DNA from: Episyrphus balteatus
Lineage: Eukaryota > Arthropoda > Insecta > Diptera > Syrphidae
Direction of reading: 5' to 3'
Assembly: GCF_945859705.1 (NCBI RefSeq)
Contig: NC_079134.1
Location: 85,764,973-85,828,972 of the forward strand
DNA: 64,000 bases
How positions within the stretch are numbered: position 1 is the first letter of the stretch; every line of letters begins with the position of its first letter. The notes under the pieces were generated by a model. The model did not search any database, had not been told where the DNA came from, and was given only the letters and a program-made list of their open reading frames with translations. The translations under genes were made by a program, and so were the position numbers. Below, piece after piece: positions 11,120 to 21,886 of the stretch.

Positions 11120-12816
11120 CAGGGTGTCCGGTAGAAAATGGATAAGCCTAAAATGGCTGATAGGTGCACTTTTGACTGTTCTGAAACCGAATAGAAACAG
11201 TTTCTATCGCAACCAGTTTAGAAAATATTAGCTTTTTTTCGTTCAGTGTACTTTAAATTTCATCATCTTACGTTTTCTTTAACCACAACCACGAATGAAT
11301 GAATTTTATAAATTTCTTATTTTTATAATTTTCTACAATAATTGGCTCACTACATAAGAAGTTAAAAGTTTTTAAAACTGTTGCATCTTTTCTTTAAAAA
11401 AAAATTGAAATTAGTTTTTCGATGCAAAATGTAAAAAAAAATATTTTATGAAAATTTTCAAACACCTGTGGTATAAAAAAGATCCATAGGAACGTAGGTG
11501 GCCAACTTTTTTAAAAATATGCGCGTCCAAAGGGGATTGCAGAATGGTAAAAGTTTTTATCAAATCTAGAGTTACTAGCAAGTTATTGGTACCAAAGTGC
11601 AAAAAAAGCCTATTAATTTAATAAATTATTTCAACTGTAAAATCTTAAGTTTTTCACATTGCTGCCACAAATGCATGGATTCCATCAGTTTTTTTAATCA
11701 GTCATATTTTACAATAATTTTTCTTACACATAACTACAAAAAAAAGCGTTATAACCGTTAAACAATGGCTATAAAAAAAATAATTTAATTTTTTTTTAAT
11801 GCAAAGTAGAAAAAAAAGTATTTGTTTGCTCAGTTTAAGCATGGGCATACAATTGTGCATCGGGACAGCTTGTTTTGAGTTTTGACTTCTTAATGATCTC
11901 GTTTTAAAGAAAAATTGAGATCTTTGGTCCAGTTGGCCCAATGCAACCTCATCGAAAATGTTGCAATGTTTTCGAATTTTTTTTCAATTCCCAATGTTAT
12001 TGGGCTACGAAAAACATCCAATATTTGTTAGATGCAATTTAATTTACAGGTAATATTGTGAGCCACTTCTTATTTTATCTTTTAAACTGGTTATTAGCGA
12101 ATTAGCAAACAAATATTTTTTTTTCTACTTTGCATTAAAAAAAAAAGTTAAATTATTTTTTTAAAGCCATTGTTCAACGGTTATAACACTTTTTTTAGTA
12201 GTTATGTGTAAGAAGAATTATTGTCAAATATGACTGATTAAAAAAACTGATGGGATCCATGCATTTGTATCAGCAATGTGAAAAACTTAAGATTTTACAG
12301 TTGAAATAATTTATTAAATTAATAGGCTTTTTTTGCACTTTGGTACCAATAACTTGCTAGTAACTCTAGATTTGATAAAAACTTTTACCATTCTGCAATC
12401 CCCTTTGGACGCGCATATTTTTAAAAAAGTTGACCACCTACGTTCCTATGGATCTTTTTTATACCACAGGTGTTTGAAAATTTTCATAAAATATTTTTTT
12501 TTTACATTTTGCATCGAAAAACTAATTTCAATTTTTTTTTAAAGAAAAGATGCAACAGTTTTAAAAACTTTTAACTTCTTATGTAGTGAGCCAATTATTG
12601 TAGAAAATTATAAAAATAAGAAATTTATAAAATTCATTCATTCGTGGTTGTGGTTAAAGAAAACGTAAGATGATGAAATTTAAAGTACACTGAACGAAAA
12701 AAAGCTAATATTTTCTAAACTGGTTGCGATAGAAACTGTTTCTATTCGGTTTCAGAACAGTCAAAAGTGCACCTATCAGCCATTTTAGGCTTATCCATTT
12801 TCTACCGGACACCCTG
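11120..12816. mobile_element. Foldback element, CAGGGTGTCC end family, copy 2
   Basis: It begins CAGGGTGTCCGGTAGAAAAT, ends with the reverse complement, and is flanked by TA. The two arms, about 800 bases each, are near-identical inverted copies meeting near 11960-12050. Apparent open frames such as 12333-12542 and its mirror at 11411-11602 are identical peptides produced by the palindrome and are not genes. Confidence 0.87.
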
Positions 12817-12820
12817 TATA

Positions 12821-14557
12821 CACTCCTTTTCATCAGAATAGGTACACAACTTTTCAAATGTTCATTAATCGTTTGTAATCAATAGTGGTGCGTGACCTAA
12901 CAAGGTTTTATTGTTTTTTGATAGTTTAAGATGTTAGAAAAAGCAACGACTAAAATTATTTCAAAATGGACCATAACTTTCCCATTGTTTTTCTTGTAAA
13001 ATATTTTTCGAGGAAAAATTAACTTATTTTTTTCTTCATCAGAATAGGTACACCCTTGTTATCTTTAATGTTTTTGTGGATTTCGAGCAAATTTACCATT
13101 AAAACAAATAACTGGACTTTCCTAAGTCTAATGATAATAAATGATAATAATCATATTATCATTTTGAAAAACATGGGTGGACCAAAATCGCTCAATTTTA
13201 GCGAAAACACCTTAAGAAATAAAACAAACAATGAAGGATCCACCAGTACTGGTTTGGTTAAAAAAAATTACAAATTGTGAATGTGCTCTATCCAGACTTC
13301 AGATAAAAACATTCTGGGGGTAAAAAAAATGAATGGTGGAAAAAAAATGCAAAAAAAAAACAGTTGTTATTTGTAATTTTAGGACAGTAAATAGAATGGT
13401 CATTATTCCCAATCTTCTTAAATGGCTGAATTTCGAAAAGACACCATCACTAAACAAAGAACAGAATTGTATTCGTTTAAGTTTTTTGAAATCCCTAACC
13501 ACATGAAAAGTTGAGTGGTATTTCTTGTTATTTTTGGATTAATTAACATTTAATTTTGATGTCCTTGGTGAGTTAAACTATCAGTTTAACATTTCGCGAA
13601 AGGAGAAACGATTTTGAGAAGATTTTAATGGAAGATGGTTGACTAATTGTTGTATAACTTTTGCAGTTTATAAGATAATCTTATGAAACGTACTTTTTTG
13701 AAAAGGCAATAAACGTATGCATATTTTTGCATCATTTAAATTTTAGAAACATTTCTTTGGCGATTTTTATAAGAGTCGAAATAGATTTTTTTTTCCTGCA
13801 AATTTATATTGAATCAGAATTTTGGGGCACCGTTGTTTTTGTTTTATAATGATTAAATGTGTTTTCATGCAGTAGGGGCAACATTTTTTTTTTTTATTAG
13901 AAAAAAAGCTTCGTCAATATGTTGTAATTTCATGTTTTTTTTACTCACTTTTCTTAGAATAACTTTACCATTTATTGGTGTTTTTAGATGAAACAAAGTG
14001 AAAATTTAGGAAGCACTTCAGTATCTGCCATAGAAAACAACCCTGAACCTTGTTGAAAATGTTTGGAAATGGCTAGCCCGTACTGATAAAATTTGTGATA
14101 ATCGATTTTAAGACAAAAATATTTCCTAGCCCACCATTTAACTACTTAGGAAAGAGATTCAGATAGATTGCATAAAGAAATTTAACAATGCAATTCCTGA
14201 ACAGTTTTGTAATTTTTTTATGAATAAAAACGCCACTATACAAAAATAAAATAATTAAAATACATTTTTAAGAAGAACTTGGTTTAAATTAATTTCTTGG
14301 ACCACTTTGACATCATTCTTTTTGTGTACCTATTCTGATGAAACAAAAAAAATAACTCAGTTTTCCGATGTGAAATGCTTTGCCATATAGAAACAAGAAA
14401 AATAACCACAAGTTTTTAATTATTTTTTTTTGCTGATTCTGCTAACATCTTAAACAATGACTTGACATCATAAAATTATTATTTTTCCTACACTGTAAGG
14501 AAAACACCAATACTGAACATTTGAAAAGTTGTGTACCTATTCTGATGAAAAGGACTG
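12821..14557 (+). mobile_element. Tc1-like element with long, double-site inverted repeats (IR/DR)
   Basis: It is flanked by TA with ends CACTCCTTTTCATCAGAATA and, at the right, the complement of CAGTCCTTTTCATCAGAATA. Each terminal repeat is about 220 bases and holds two copies of TTCATCAGAATAGGTACAC, one at the tip and one about 200 bases inside (13036-13056 and 14325-14345). This is the IR/DR arrangement of Tc1 elements such as Sleeping Beauty, where each pair of sites binds transposase. The interior carries a decayed transposase. Confidence 0.83.
13960..14260 (+). pseudogene. Tc1-like transposase C-terminus, decayed
   Basis: Near 14020-14100 the frame gives TTLNLVENVWKWLART, matching the Tc1 block PDLNPIEN-W-WLKR that carries the final catalytic acid. 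Further on it reads KEIQIDCIKKFNNAIPEQF. Most of the N-terminal half is unreadable. It lies on the plus strand, between the two long inverted repeats of the element. Confidence 0.65.
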
Positions 14558-14697
14558 TATATATGATGTGCACCGGTGAGGCCTGCCAGATCAAGATTTT
14601 CTTACTTAGCATGCTAAAAACTACTACTGTACGAATTTTCAGCCTTACAAGAGCTACCTTAGTCAAATGTGCCACTAGCTCTCTTACTAAATCTGGA

Positions 14698-15480
14698 TTG
14701 CGTCGGTATATCTCGGCCATGACCACCTCGGCCCTCTCCCTTGCGAAAAACTACGGAGACTTATAGCCGATGCTGAACGGCAAAAGATCTGCCTCATAAT
14801 TGGTTGCGATGCAAACGCCCATCACACGGTCTGGGGAAGTACCGACATAAATAATAGAGGTGAGTCACTTTTTGATTTTATTTTGAGTACTAACCTGATA
14901 GTAAGTAATACTAGACATTACTCTTGTCTCCGATTCGATTCATCAAAGGGTCTTGAATTGGAAAGTATCTGAAGAACATTCGTTCTCTGATCATATAGAT
15001 ACATCCAATTTAGTCTTAATGATGTAACTACTAAACAGTTAGCATTCCGAAACTATCGCAAAACTAACTGGCAAAAATACAGGGAAACTCTGAAAAGCTT
15101 ACTTAAACCCGAATTTCTAAGTTATCCCTCAAATGCAATCGATCTCGACAACAAAGCCAATGATCGCACTTCTGCCCTTAACCTATCAATGAATAATTCC
15201 AAAAAAAAACTCGCCAAATCCACTAGAGATGTTTCAGACTGGGACCTATAAAAAGAATCCCTGAAAGTCTACAAAAAAAACAGCTAAAAAAATTTAAAAC
15301 ATCTTCTTGGAGAAATTTATGTGAAAAAAGACTTTAGATTAAGAAAAATTCTCTCAACAAATCCTTTAATGCCCATCAGTGCCTTGAAAACAAATATTGG
15401 GGCCTGGACCAACTCCTGTGAAGAATCCCCCAATTTGCTCATTTTCCAAGTAGCTCAAACATTATAAAAAGAGTTGACCC
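14698..15480 (+). pseudogene. R1/I-type LINE ORF2 continued: endonuclease to start of RT
   Basis: After the foldback the frame resumes as IWIASVYLGHD and LRRLIADAERQKICLIIG, then CDANAHHTVWGSTDINNRG, the D-x-N core of the APE-type endonuclease. Further blocks, AFRNYRKTNWQKYRETLKSL and then GAWTNSCEESPNLLIF, reach the linker before the reverse transcriptase. Stops and shifts are frequent. It is the same family as the LINE at 58597. It ends against an hAT-type terminus at 15483. Confidence 0.75.
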
Positions 15481-15482
15481 AT

Positions 15483-15890
15483 CAGCATAGCCGTAGCTAG
15501 GATTTCATTTCGGGGGGGGGGGGGGGGGTTACCTCAGACCGAACAAAATTTTTTTTTAGGAATCACAAAACTTTTTTATCAACTACATGTAACTGCAGTC
15601 GATTTTTAATTGCGCTAAAGCAAATGGTCATTAGAACTTTGTCGGAGCGAAAAACTTCCCTAGTCGAACATTTGGCACTATTTAAAACCTTTTTAAAACC
15701 CAAATATTCTCTATTAAGATTTAATAGACCATAAATATCACATAATTTGTAAAGAAAATAACCTCTACTTAAGACCGCAAATAGTCGGTTATCGGAAAAA
15801 ATCCCATTTTGAGTAGTTATTTAGGACCAACAAAATTATAATTAACCCCTTTTTAGAGCCTACATATACTACAAAAACTCATTTAGTTAT
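15483..15890. mobile_element. hAT-like end fragment with poly-G tract
   Basis: It starts CAGCATAGCCGTAGCTAGGA and continues TTTCATTTCG followed by about 17 G. This matches the right terminus, inverted, of the complete hAT element at 51191-52868. No opposite end or target duplication is visible, so this is a truncated copy. The rest of the stretch is unrecognised AT-rich sequence. Confidence 0.6.
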
Positions 15891-15929
15891 TTGTTGAACA
15901 CGTCTCAATTATGTAGTCTTTCAAGTTTC

Positions 15930-16660
15930 TCTGACCTCGGTGTGGTGTTGGATTCAAAACTTTCATTCACTAACCATTACAATTATATTATAAAAAAAGC
16001 TAATAAGATGCTTGGTTTCATTAAAAGATTTGCTCGTGACTTTCGTGATCCTTATGTGCTTAAAATTCTGTATGTTTCATTTGTTAGGTCTATTCTGGAA
16101 TACGGTTGTATTGTATGGGCCCCATATTACGCGGTTCATGTCAACAGAATAGAATGTGTTCAAAGAAGATTTATTAGATTTTGTTTACGTTTTCTTCCCT
16201 GGTCTAGTATGATTGATTTGCCACCATATTCACATAGACTTCAACTAATAAATCTTCCATCTCTTTTAAGTCATCGAGAGTACATGCAATTCTGTTTTAT
16301 GGTGGGAATTGCTAGCGGAACTGTTACAGCTCCATCGGTTCTGTGTAGATTGAGTTTTAGTGTTAGTCGTTGCAGCTTAAGAAGGCAATTGCCTCTTTGT
16401 AATATATTTAGTATATCTAACTATGGGGCCAATAGTCCTCTCAATATTTTGATAAATATCTTCAATAAAAACTATTTTTTAATTCAATCAATTAATGTTA
16501 ACGTAAAATCACAAAATTTTAAGAATATGTTCTTCATACATTGCAATTAAATTTATAAAATAAAATAGATTTAAGTATTTATAAGTATATTTAATGTACA
16601 TAATGTCATAATATAGAGATTACTGCGTTAGTATTTAACGTGTTGAATAAATAAATGTAA
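15930..16660 (+). pseudogene. Jockey-type LINE, 3' end of ORF2
   Basis: The frame reads FSDLGVVLDSKLSFTNHYN, KKANKMLGFIKRFARDF, SILEYGCIVWAP and VNRIECVQRRFIRFCLRF. These are the standard blocks after the reverse transcriptase palm, up to a stop at 16550. The 3' UTR ends near TTGAATAAATAAATG at about 16645-16660. It is the same family as the LINE at 33.2-45.1 kb. The 5' part is absent, as usual for LINE insertions. Confidence 0.85.
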
Positions 16661-16679
16661 ACTCAATGATTTAGAGAAA

Positions 16680-16950
16680 TCAAAAAATATCTTTTCAAAA
16701 GTTTTAAATGACATTGTTGAGTGGTGTAAAAATTCTGAAGAAACAACAACAACAAATATAAACTCTTACATATATGTCGTAAACTATCCTGTCCTAAACT
16801 TGATTGATTGATAATATAGCTATAGAAAACGTTGTAAATTTAGATATTTTAGGATTAAGATTTAATTGTAAATTTAATTGGAAACCACACTGTTTTAATC
16901 TTAAAGAGAGCCTACCAGCAAGAAGCAATATTATTAACTACACTGGTCAA
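16680..16950 (+). pseudogene. Short LINE RT fragment
   Basis: Pieces read KVLNDIVEWCKNSE and, after an interruption near 16740-16810, VVNLDILGLRFNCKFNWKPH. They resemble the segment after the RT palm motif of Jockey/I-type LINEs. The fragment is very short and broken, and its family is not certain. Confidence 0.5.
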
Positions 16951-17261
16951 CAAAATTGAACCGAGATATACTTTTCTATAGGTTTTTGATTGCTTAATCT
17001 GAATTCAAAACAAATTGATTGGCCTCCGTTTTTGAAATACTAATGTTATAAAATGCTAAAAAAAAGTCGTTTTGGCTGTTTTCGAGCGGGTAATTTATTA
17101 TAAACAAATTTGTAACGGTGATTATAAGAACAGATATTCTTCTTTCAAAAACTGTTTAAATTTTCCCGATATCTCTTTTATTGCTCGTGATATCTTAAGT
17201 TTCAGTTAATAAGCCAAAGAGAAACTAAATTTAATCTAAAGTTCAAGCCACTGGTCATAAA

Positions 17262-18420
17262 ATATAAGTTTTCATATCCTTAGAAGTCTTATTAGTCTAG
17301 GTTTGCTAGTAGTTGCCTCTGTCTCAGTGGGCTGAGGATTTACACCAGCCATCTGATAGGAAGTTTAACTCAGGCAATTGCATATGCCGACGATCTAATT
17401 GCGTACAGAACAGCTCCAAAAGTTGAGGTCATCAGAATTCTCTTGCAACGTGACTTTGACAAAATTCAGCGATATTGTGATGACTGGAAGTTGAAAATCA
17501 ATTTTCAGAAATCAGAAACGATTCTATTTGGGACTCCATTGGCTAGGGTCTCAGGGGATACGCGAAGAAACTGGCGAAATCTGGCTATGATTTGCTACAT
17601 GGCCTTCAACCGGCCAATGATTGTCTATGGAAGCCCTGTGTGGTTCAACGTTGCTCCATCTCAAATGGAAAAGTTTCGGGTGTTTGAGAAGCAGTGTGTT
17701 AGACGTTGCATTGGTCTGCACAGAACACCCGAATCTGATTCCACGGATTACTATTCCAATGAGGTTTTATACAATAGGGCCAACATAAATTGAATTGATA
17801 ACTTTATGCTGAAGCTTGTTCGTGGCCACGTTTCAAGAGCGAAGGCCTCTCAAATAGCTACATTTTTGGGGCTTTCTACCCTTACGACGAATACTTCAAG
17901 AGTGTGTGTTTAAGCTGCTATATTTCGCTTGAGGCATTCCTCTATTTAGATAGACGGGGGCTTCTACAGGATAGATTGGCAGTTCTGCTAATCTACCACG
18001 TGGAGCTAAGAACGGAGAAGGGCGTCTTCGGTTCAGTAGGACTGTGTCCGATGGGGACTGAAGAGATAGGGTAAGGCAGAAGTACCAGTTTTGGTTGCTT
18101 AATAATCGCCTTACATAGTTTTAAGTAGGGAGGGACAGTCAGGGTGGCACAAAAAAAAAAAAAAAAAAAATAAAAAAAAACATACATAAAAATTGATAAT
18201 TCTCACAGATTTGTTCAAAAATTTCGCCTTTCAATTCAAAAACGAATAAATTCTCCCTAAAACTAGATCTATTTAGCTATCGTTTATTTATTGACGATTA
18301 TTGATTAAAAAAAAAAACACAATTTCATTTTCGGGAGGTGAGCCTAGGTTACCCCATTAAGAGGCAACTACTATCTCATCTAGACTAATACGACTTTTAA
18401 GGACATGAAAATTCATTTAT
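17262..18420. repeat. Inverted repeat pair enclosing a LINE fragment
   Basis: About 55 bases at 17275-17336 (CCTTAGAAGTCTTATTAGTC onward) recur inverted at about 18362-18410. Both end in GTAGTTGCCTCT toward the inside. The intervening sequence is a LINE 3' end. The simplest reading is a DNA element into which the LINE inserted; the element's own ends and target duplication were not resolved. Confidence 0.55.
17330..18190 (+). pseudogene. I-clade-like LINE 3' fragment with poly(A) tail
   Basis: The frame begins with AIAYADDLIAYRTAP, the RT palm with YADD. It continues RDFDKIQRYCDDWKLKINF and, after a deletion, MIVYGSPVWFNVAP and EKQCVRRCIGLHRTPESD, to a stop at 17793. Homology continues past the stop (NFMLKLVRGHVSRAK). 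The element ends in about 20 A at 18149-18170. The text is closest to I-type LINEs rather than the Jockey-type copies elsewhere. Confidence 0.72.
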
Positions 18421-19440
18421 ATAATTTGTTTTGGAAATATTGAATTAGGCATGATTCAAAATAGCTTTAAAGATTCTCAAACTGTGAAACGATTATCGTC
18501 TATTCGATTATCATTTTCAAAATTACGTATGAGTATTACAACCCAAAAATAAAACCTCTAGTGAATGGAAATAGTTCCTTTAAATAACCCTTATCTTGTT
18601 AGTTATTCGTGGGATTGATGTTTCAGATCTAAGCCTTAACTACATTTACGTAAAAAGTGAAAATGTACAAAAGTGAAAATTATCTAACTGATTTTGTGAT
18701 GATTTCCCGTAATGGAAAAATTAAAAAAATAATGCAAAAAGCTTATTTTTTAGTCTAAAAAAAAACACTTTGTATACTTTTTTACAAACAAATTGCCCTA
18801 GCGAGAAAAAAAATATTTTCACTTTTGTAGTTTTGCAAAAAGTTGCCAATGTAGTTAAGGTTTAGGAATAATAAAGGAAAAAGTTCGTTTATTCAAAATC
18901 TAAGTAAAACTGAATTATAAATTGGGAATTTCGCCTTTTGTTACCCACTTAACTTAGAACGCCGCGAAAAAAATGTAACGGAAACACCGAAATTATTAAG
19001 ACATGTTTTTATTTGAGTCATAAGTAAGACTCGATGGCATACTAAACTTGTTTTGCGGTAAGGCTTGAAGAAAGTTTTCGGTGAAGAGTAAAGATGTAGA
19101 TATGGCAAAACTGACGACCAAAAGTTGAATGACACTAAGAAAATTGAATTTCAGGTGGGGTAGGTTGCCGCAAACACAACCCCAATAATTTAGATTTTGA
19201 CGAATGTAAGCTGTGCTGAAGTTATATATTTTTGCATGTTATATTTTTTCAGACAGTGGTAGTAAAGAAATTAGATTAAATTTATTAGGAAATACGATAT
19301 GAATAACGCAGGTTTATCTAATTAATAAATAATTAAATATACAAATTTGGACTTAATTTAATACAAAATTGTTGTGATATAACTGAAAATTTTTTAAGTG
19401 TAAAAACAATTTATTATGTATATTTAAAAAACCTTAAATT
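18421..19440. other. DCAF1 intron sequence with one dispersed repeat
   Basis: Intronic with respect to DCAF1. The part at 18650-18850 is a diverged copy of a repeat seen twice at 38450-38650 and 38750-38910; all share AATAATGCA or AATGATGCAGA, then an AGCTTATTT-like block and a CTAGCGAGA/GCTAGAAA block. The remainder is unrecognised. Confidence 0.5.
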
Positions 19441-19446
19441 ACTTAC

Positions 19447-19719
19447 GACATTATATAGTTTTCTAAGACCATCTTGAGCATCAAATTCATCTAATATGAC
19501 TTTAAATTGGAAACTCAAACCGAAGAACATTGTAGCATGACATTTTCCAGAATCATACGAGCGACCAAGCAGCCAAAGAGCGTATTTAACTAACTCAGTT
19601 ATAATAGCTTGTGGCATTGTACAAATTCGTTCCATGGCATCTTCACAATAGGCCAAATAGTATAAAGTAATAGAAACACCGGTTGAAGCTATACTTGGGC
19701 GGGGAACTTTCAGAAGAAG
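19447..19719 (-). CDS. mahj: DCAF1 (VprBP/mahjong) exon, armadillo-like region
   Basis: Read on the minus strand from acceptor TTTTTTATTGCAG to donor GTAAGT, it gives exactly 91 codons in phase 0 at both ends. It starts LLLKVPRPSIASTGVSITLY and ends DAQDGLRKLYNV. Blocks such as YCEDAMERICTMP, KYALWLLGRSYDSGKCHATM and FKVILDEFD are highly conserved in DCAF1. It joins in frame to the 21056 exon (GGLQ/LLLKVP) and to the 6902 exon (YNV/ISVLK). Confidence 0.95.
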
Positions 19720-19759
19720 CTGCAATAAAAAATTAAATTCAGAAAGTATATTATACATA

Positions 19760-20768
19760 CAGGGTGTCCCGAGATGAGATAATAAGATTTTGAGGGATGA
19801 TTCTTGGGTATATTCTAAGAAAAAAATTGTTCTACAGTAACTCTGCAAAGTTGATACCCTTTAGCGATGATTTAAGAAAACGCTTACTTTGGTATGCCTT
19901 TACTCATGCTAATGTTAATAGCTCCGTTAATACTTATGATAACAACTTCATTAATGTCTTGATTTTTAGAAGAAATGCTATTCTTTGTACCTGTATTTAA
20001 AAAATGTTAATATCTTTTTTATTGCTCAGATATTAATTTTTAAATGGAATTTTTTTTTCTTACCCATGATAATTTTGACTTTGGGGCCGATTTTCTTCGA
20101 TAAATGTATGATAAACATAGTGTTTTATAAATAAATTCTTATGAAGAAAACAATTATGAATAAAAATGTTGTTCACAAGTTTGTTAGAAAACATATAGAT
20201 TTTATGATATTTGGGAAAACCTACGCCAGGTAAAATCTCTAAAAAATGTGTTTTTTTGCTTTAGGGCCAATTTTTCAATAGTCAGATAAACCTCAGATAG
20301 AGCTTATTCATAGGAATAAAAGTTTTTTTTATTGACATTTATTCCTCTGATAGTCTAACTGACGATTGAAAAATCAGGGCTTAGTCAAAAAAGGGTACGA
20401 ACTAAAAATTTATTTTTTTAGTTTATTTCTGCTTAAGTAACAACAATTCACCGGTACACGAAATAAAAAAAGTGTCATGTACCAGGAACCAGACCTATCT
20501 TTCTATATGTTTTTGGGCACGCTGAATCCGAATTTCAAGTCCGTTTGGCGCTGTCACCCAGTTTTGAGTAAAATGCAAAAAACTCAAAAAAAGGAAGTTT
20601 TTTGCATTTTTTGGGGTCTTTTTTACATTTTTCTCAAAACTGGAGGGTGACCGGGCAAAACGGACTTGAAATTCGGATTCAGAGGGTCCAAAACATATTA
20701 GGTCTTGTCTTAGAATATACCCAAGAATCATCCCTCAAAATCTTCTTATCTCATCCAGGGACACCCTG
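19760..20768. mobile_element. CAGGGTGTCC end family element, copy 3, in a DCAF1 intron
   Basis: The ends are CAGGGTGTCCCGAGATGAGA and, inverted, CAGGGTGTCCCTGGATGAGA, flanked by TA (19758-19759, 20769-20770). Only the outer 70 or so bases are inverted. A second inverted repeat lies inside at about 20494-20705, with a centre rich in AAAAAACTC. The left end lies 40 bases upstream of the acceptor of the 19447-19719 exon. Confidence 0.8.
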
Positions 20769-20782
20769 TATAGGGCCCTACC

Positions 20783-21025
20783 AATAATCAAATTAAAAGC
20801 TCACTTTAATATTTTACAAAATTCTACATATTTCACGATATTTATAACCAATTTGATATTCAGTTTTAAAGCTAACGCTCGGTTAAATTTTTTTGTTGAG
20901 TTTCCCAAATAAAAAATTTAATCGAGCGTTAGCCTTTAAACTGACTATTAAATTGGTTTTTGGTATGGTGAAATATGTATGTAGAAATCAAATATATAGT
21001 AACGTGAGCTTTAAATTTGATTATT
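20783..21025. mobile_element. 243-base palindromic MITE in a DCAF1 intron
   Basis: AATAATCAAATTAAAAGCTC at the left is mirrored by GAGCTTTAAATTTGATTATT at the right. The inner arms GCTAACGCTCGGTTAAAT and ATTTAATCGAGCGTTAGC meet near 20905. It lies about 30 bases from the donor of the exon at 21056. Confidence 0.75.
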
Positions 21026-21055
21026 AGTAAGGCTCATAGAGTTAAAATAACTTAC

Positions 21056-21886
21056 CTGTAAGCCACCATGGGAAATAAATTCTAAGGCAAACTTTTTGTG
21101 GCATAACAAGGATGCTAAATATTTTAAGGCCTCGAATGCAAGGCAAGTATCTCTTTTGTCTAAGTTTTTTATGTATCCACATATCAGTTGCATTGTCTTG
21201 TTTTCAAATACTTGTCCAAGGAATTCTTGATATTCGCCCATTGATGTAAGATATCTTAAAATCAGCATTTGACTTGTATCTGCTGTATGCGGGTGAATAG
21301 GAATGTACATGCGTTTAAGAAATTTTTGCGATCCTGCCGCATCTCGAGATGTTTCGTGTAACATTGACATGTTTGAGGTACTTGGAAAGCTATCAGGAGT
21401 TCCATTCTGATTTTTGAAAGCAGCGCTGTCTTCATCAATTGGTGCAGGACTAGCAGGTGCAGAATCTGCCATCCAAGTCGGTAAAATTCTCACGAGGTTT
21501 TCTTCTTGTTCAGGAATGGAATTATGTAAACTTGACATTTGGACATTTTCAGATATTTGGTTACTAGATTGAAAAGCATGAAGTCTTTTTATCATTTTCG
21601 GCACAAGACGGGTATTAAGTTCCCGAAAAGTGACCGCAATATCTGTTACTTCCATTGCAGCGGCGAGGAGACCAGTAGCATAACTCTGTAGTGGCTCTAC
21701 GCTTTCTTCGGCCCAGCTGTAAATTCGATTTATAAGATTATCATATTCAACTTGGAAGACAGCAGAGGTTTCTAGACCCGGCATTATAACCAGAATTAGA
21801 CGACATGAAATAATATTTAGCTCTAATGATTTTTTTTTGATGTTTTGGCGTGTGAAATAGTTATCTCGAAGATAATCGTTAACCAG
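21056..21886 (-). CDS. mahj: DCAF1 (VprBP/mahjong) exon, N-terminal armadillo-like region
   Basis: On the minus strand, an acceptor TTTATTTCATTAG precedes codons reading LVNDYLRDNYFTRQNIKK, then CRLILVIMPGLETSAVFQ, YDNLINRIYSWAEESVEPLQ and SYATGLLAAAMEVTDIAV. A low-complexity linker follows (about residues 105-175), then ILRYLTSMGEYQEFLGQ and FEALKYLASLLCHKKFALEF, and the exon ends GGLQ at a GTAAGT donor. It is 277 codons, phase 0 at both ends. An internal ATG at 21784 is not the gene start, because homology continues upstream of it to the acceptor. The protein's first 85-90 residues must lie in an exon further right that I could not find. Confidence 0.95.

Larger units (their letters stand above)
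8415..14697. mobile_element. Outer foldback with four elements stacked in its centre
   Basis: The arms at 8415-8546 and about 14558-14697 are inverted copies of each other (GAGCTAGTGGCACATTTGAC near the left end). They are flanked by TA at 8413-8414 and 14698-14699. If the element is removed leaving one TA, the LINE frame is restored as AVRIRNN, one stop codon, then IWIASVYL. The original element was only about 280 bases, with a TATATA centre. That centre now contains four TA-flanked elements end to end (8547-10576, 10583-11115, 11120-12816, 12821-14557). Confidence 0.85.

Noticed and set aside
11411..12542. Matching 63-69-codon frames on opposite strands
   Set aside because: Mirror images created by the foldback arms of the element at 11120-12816.
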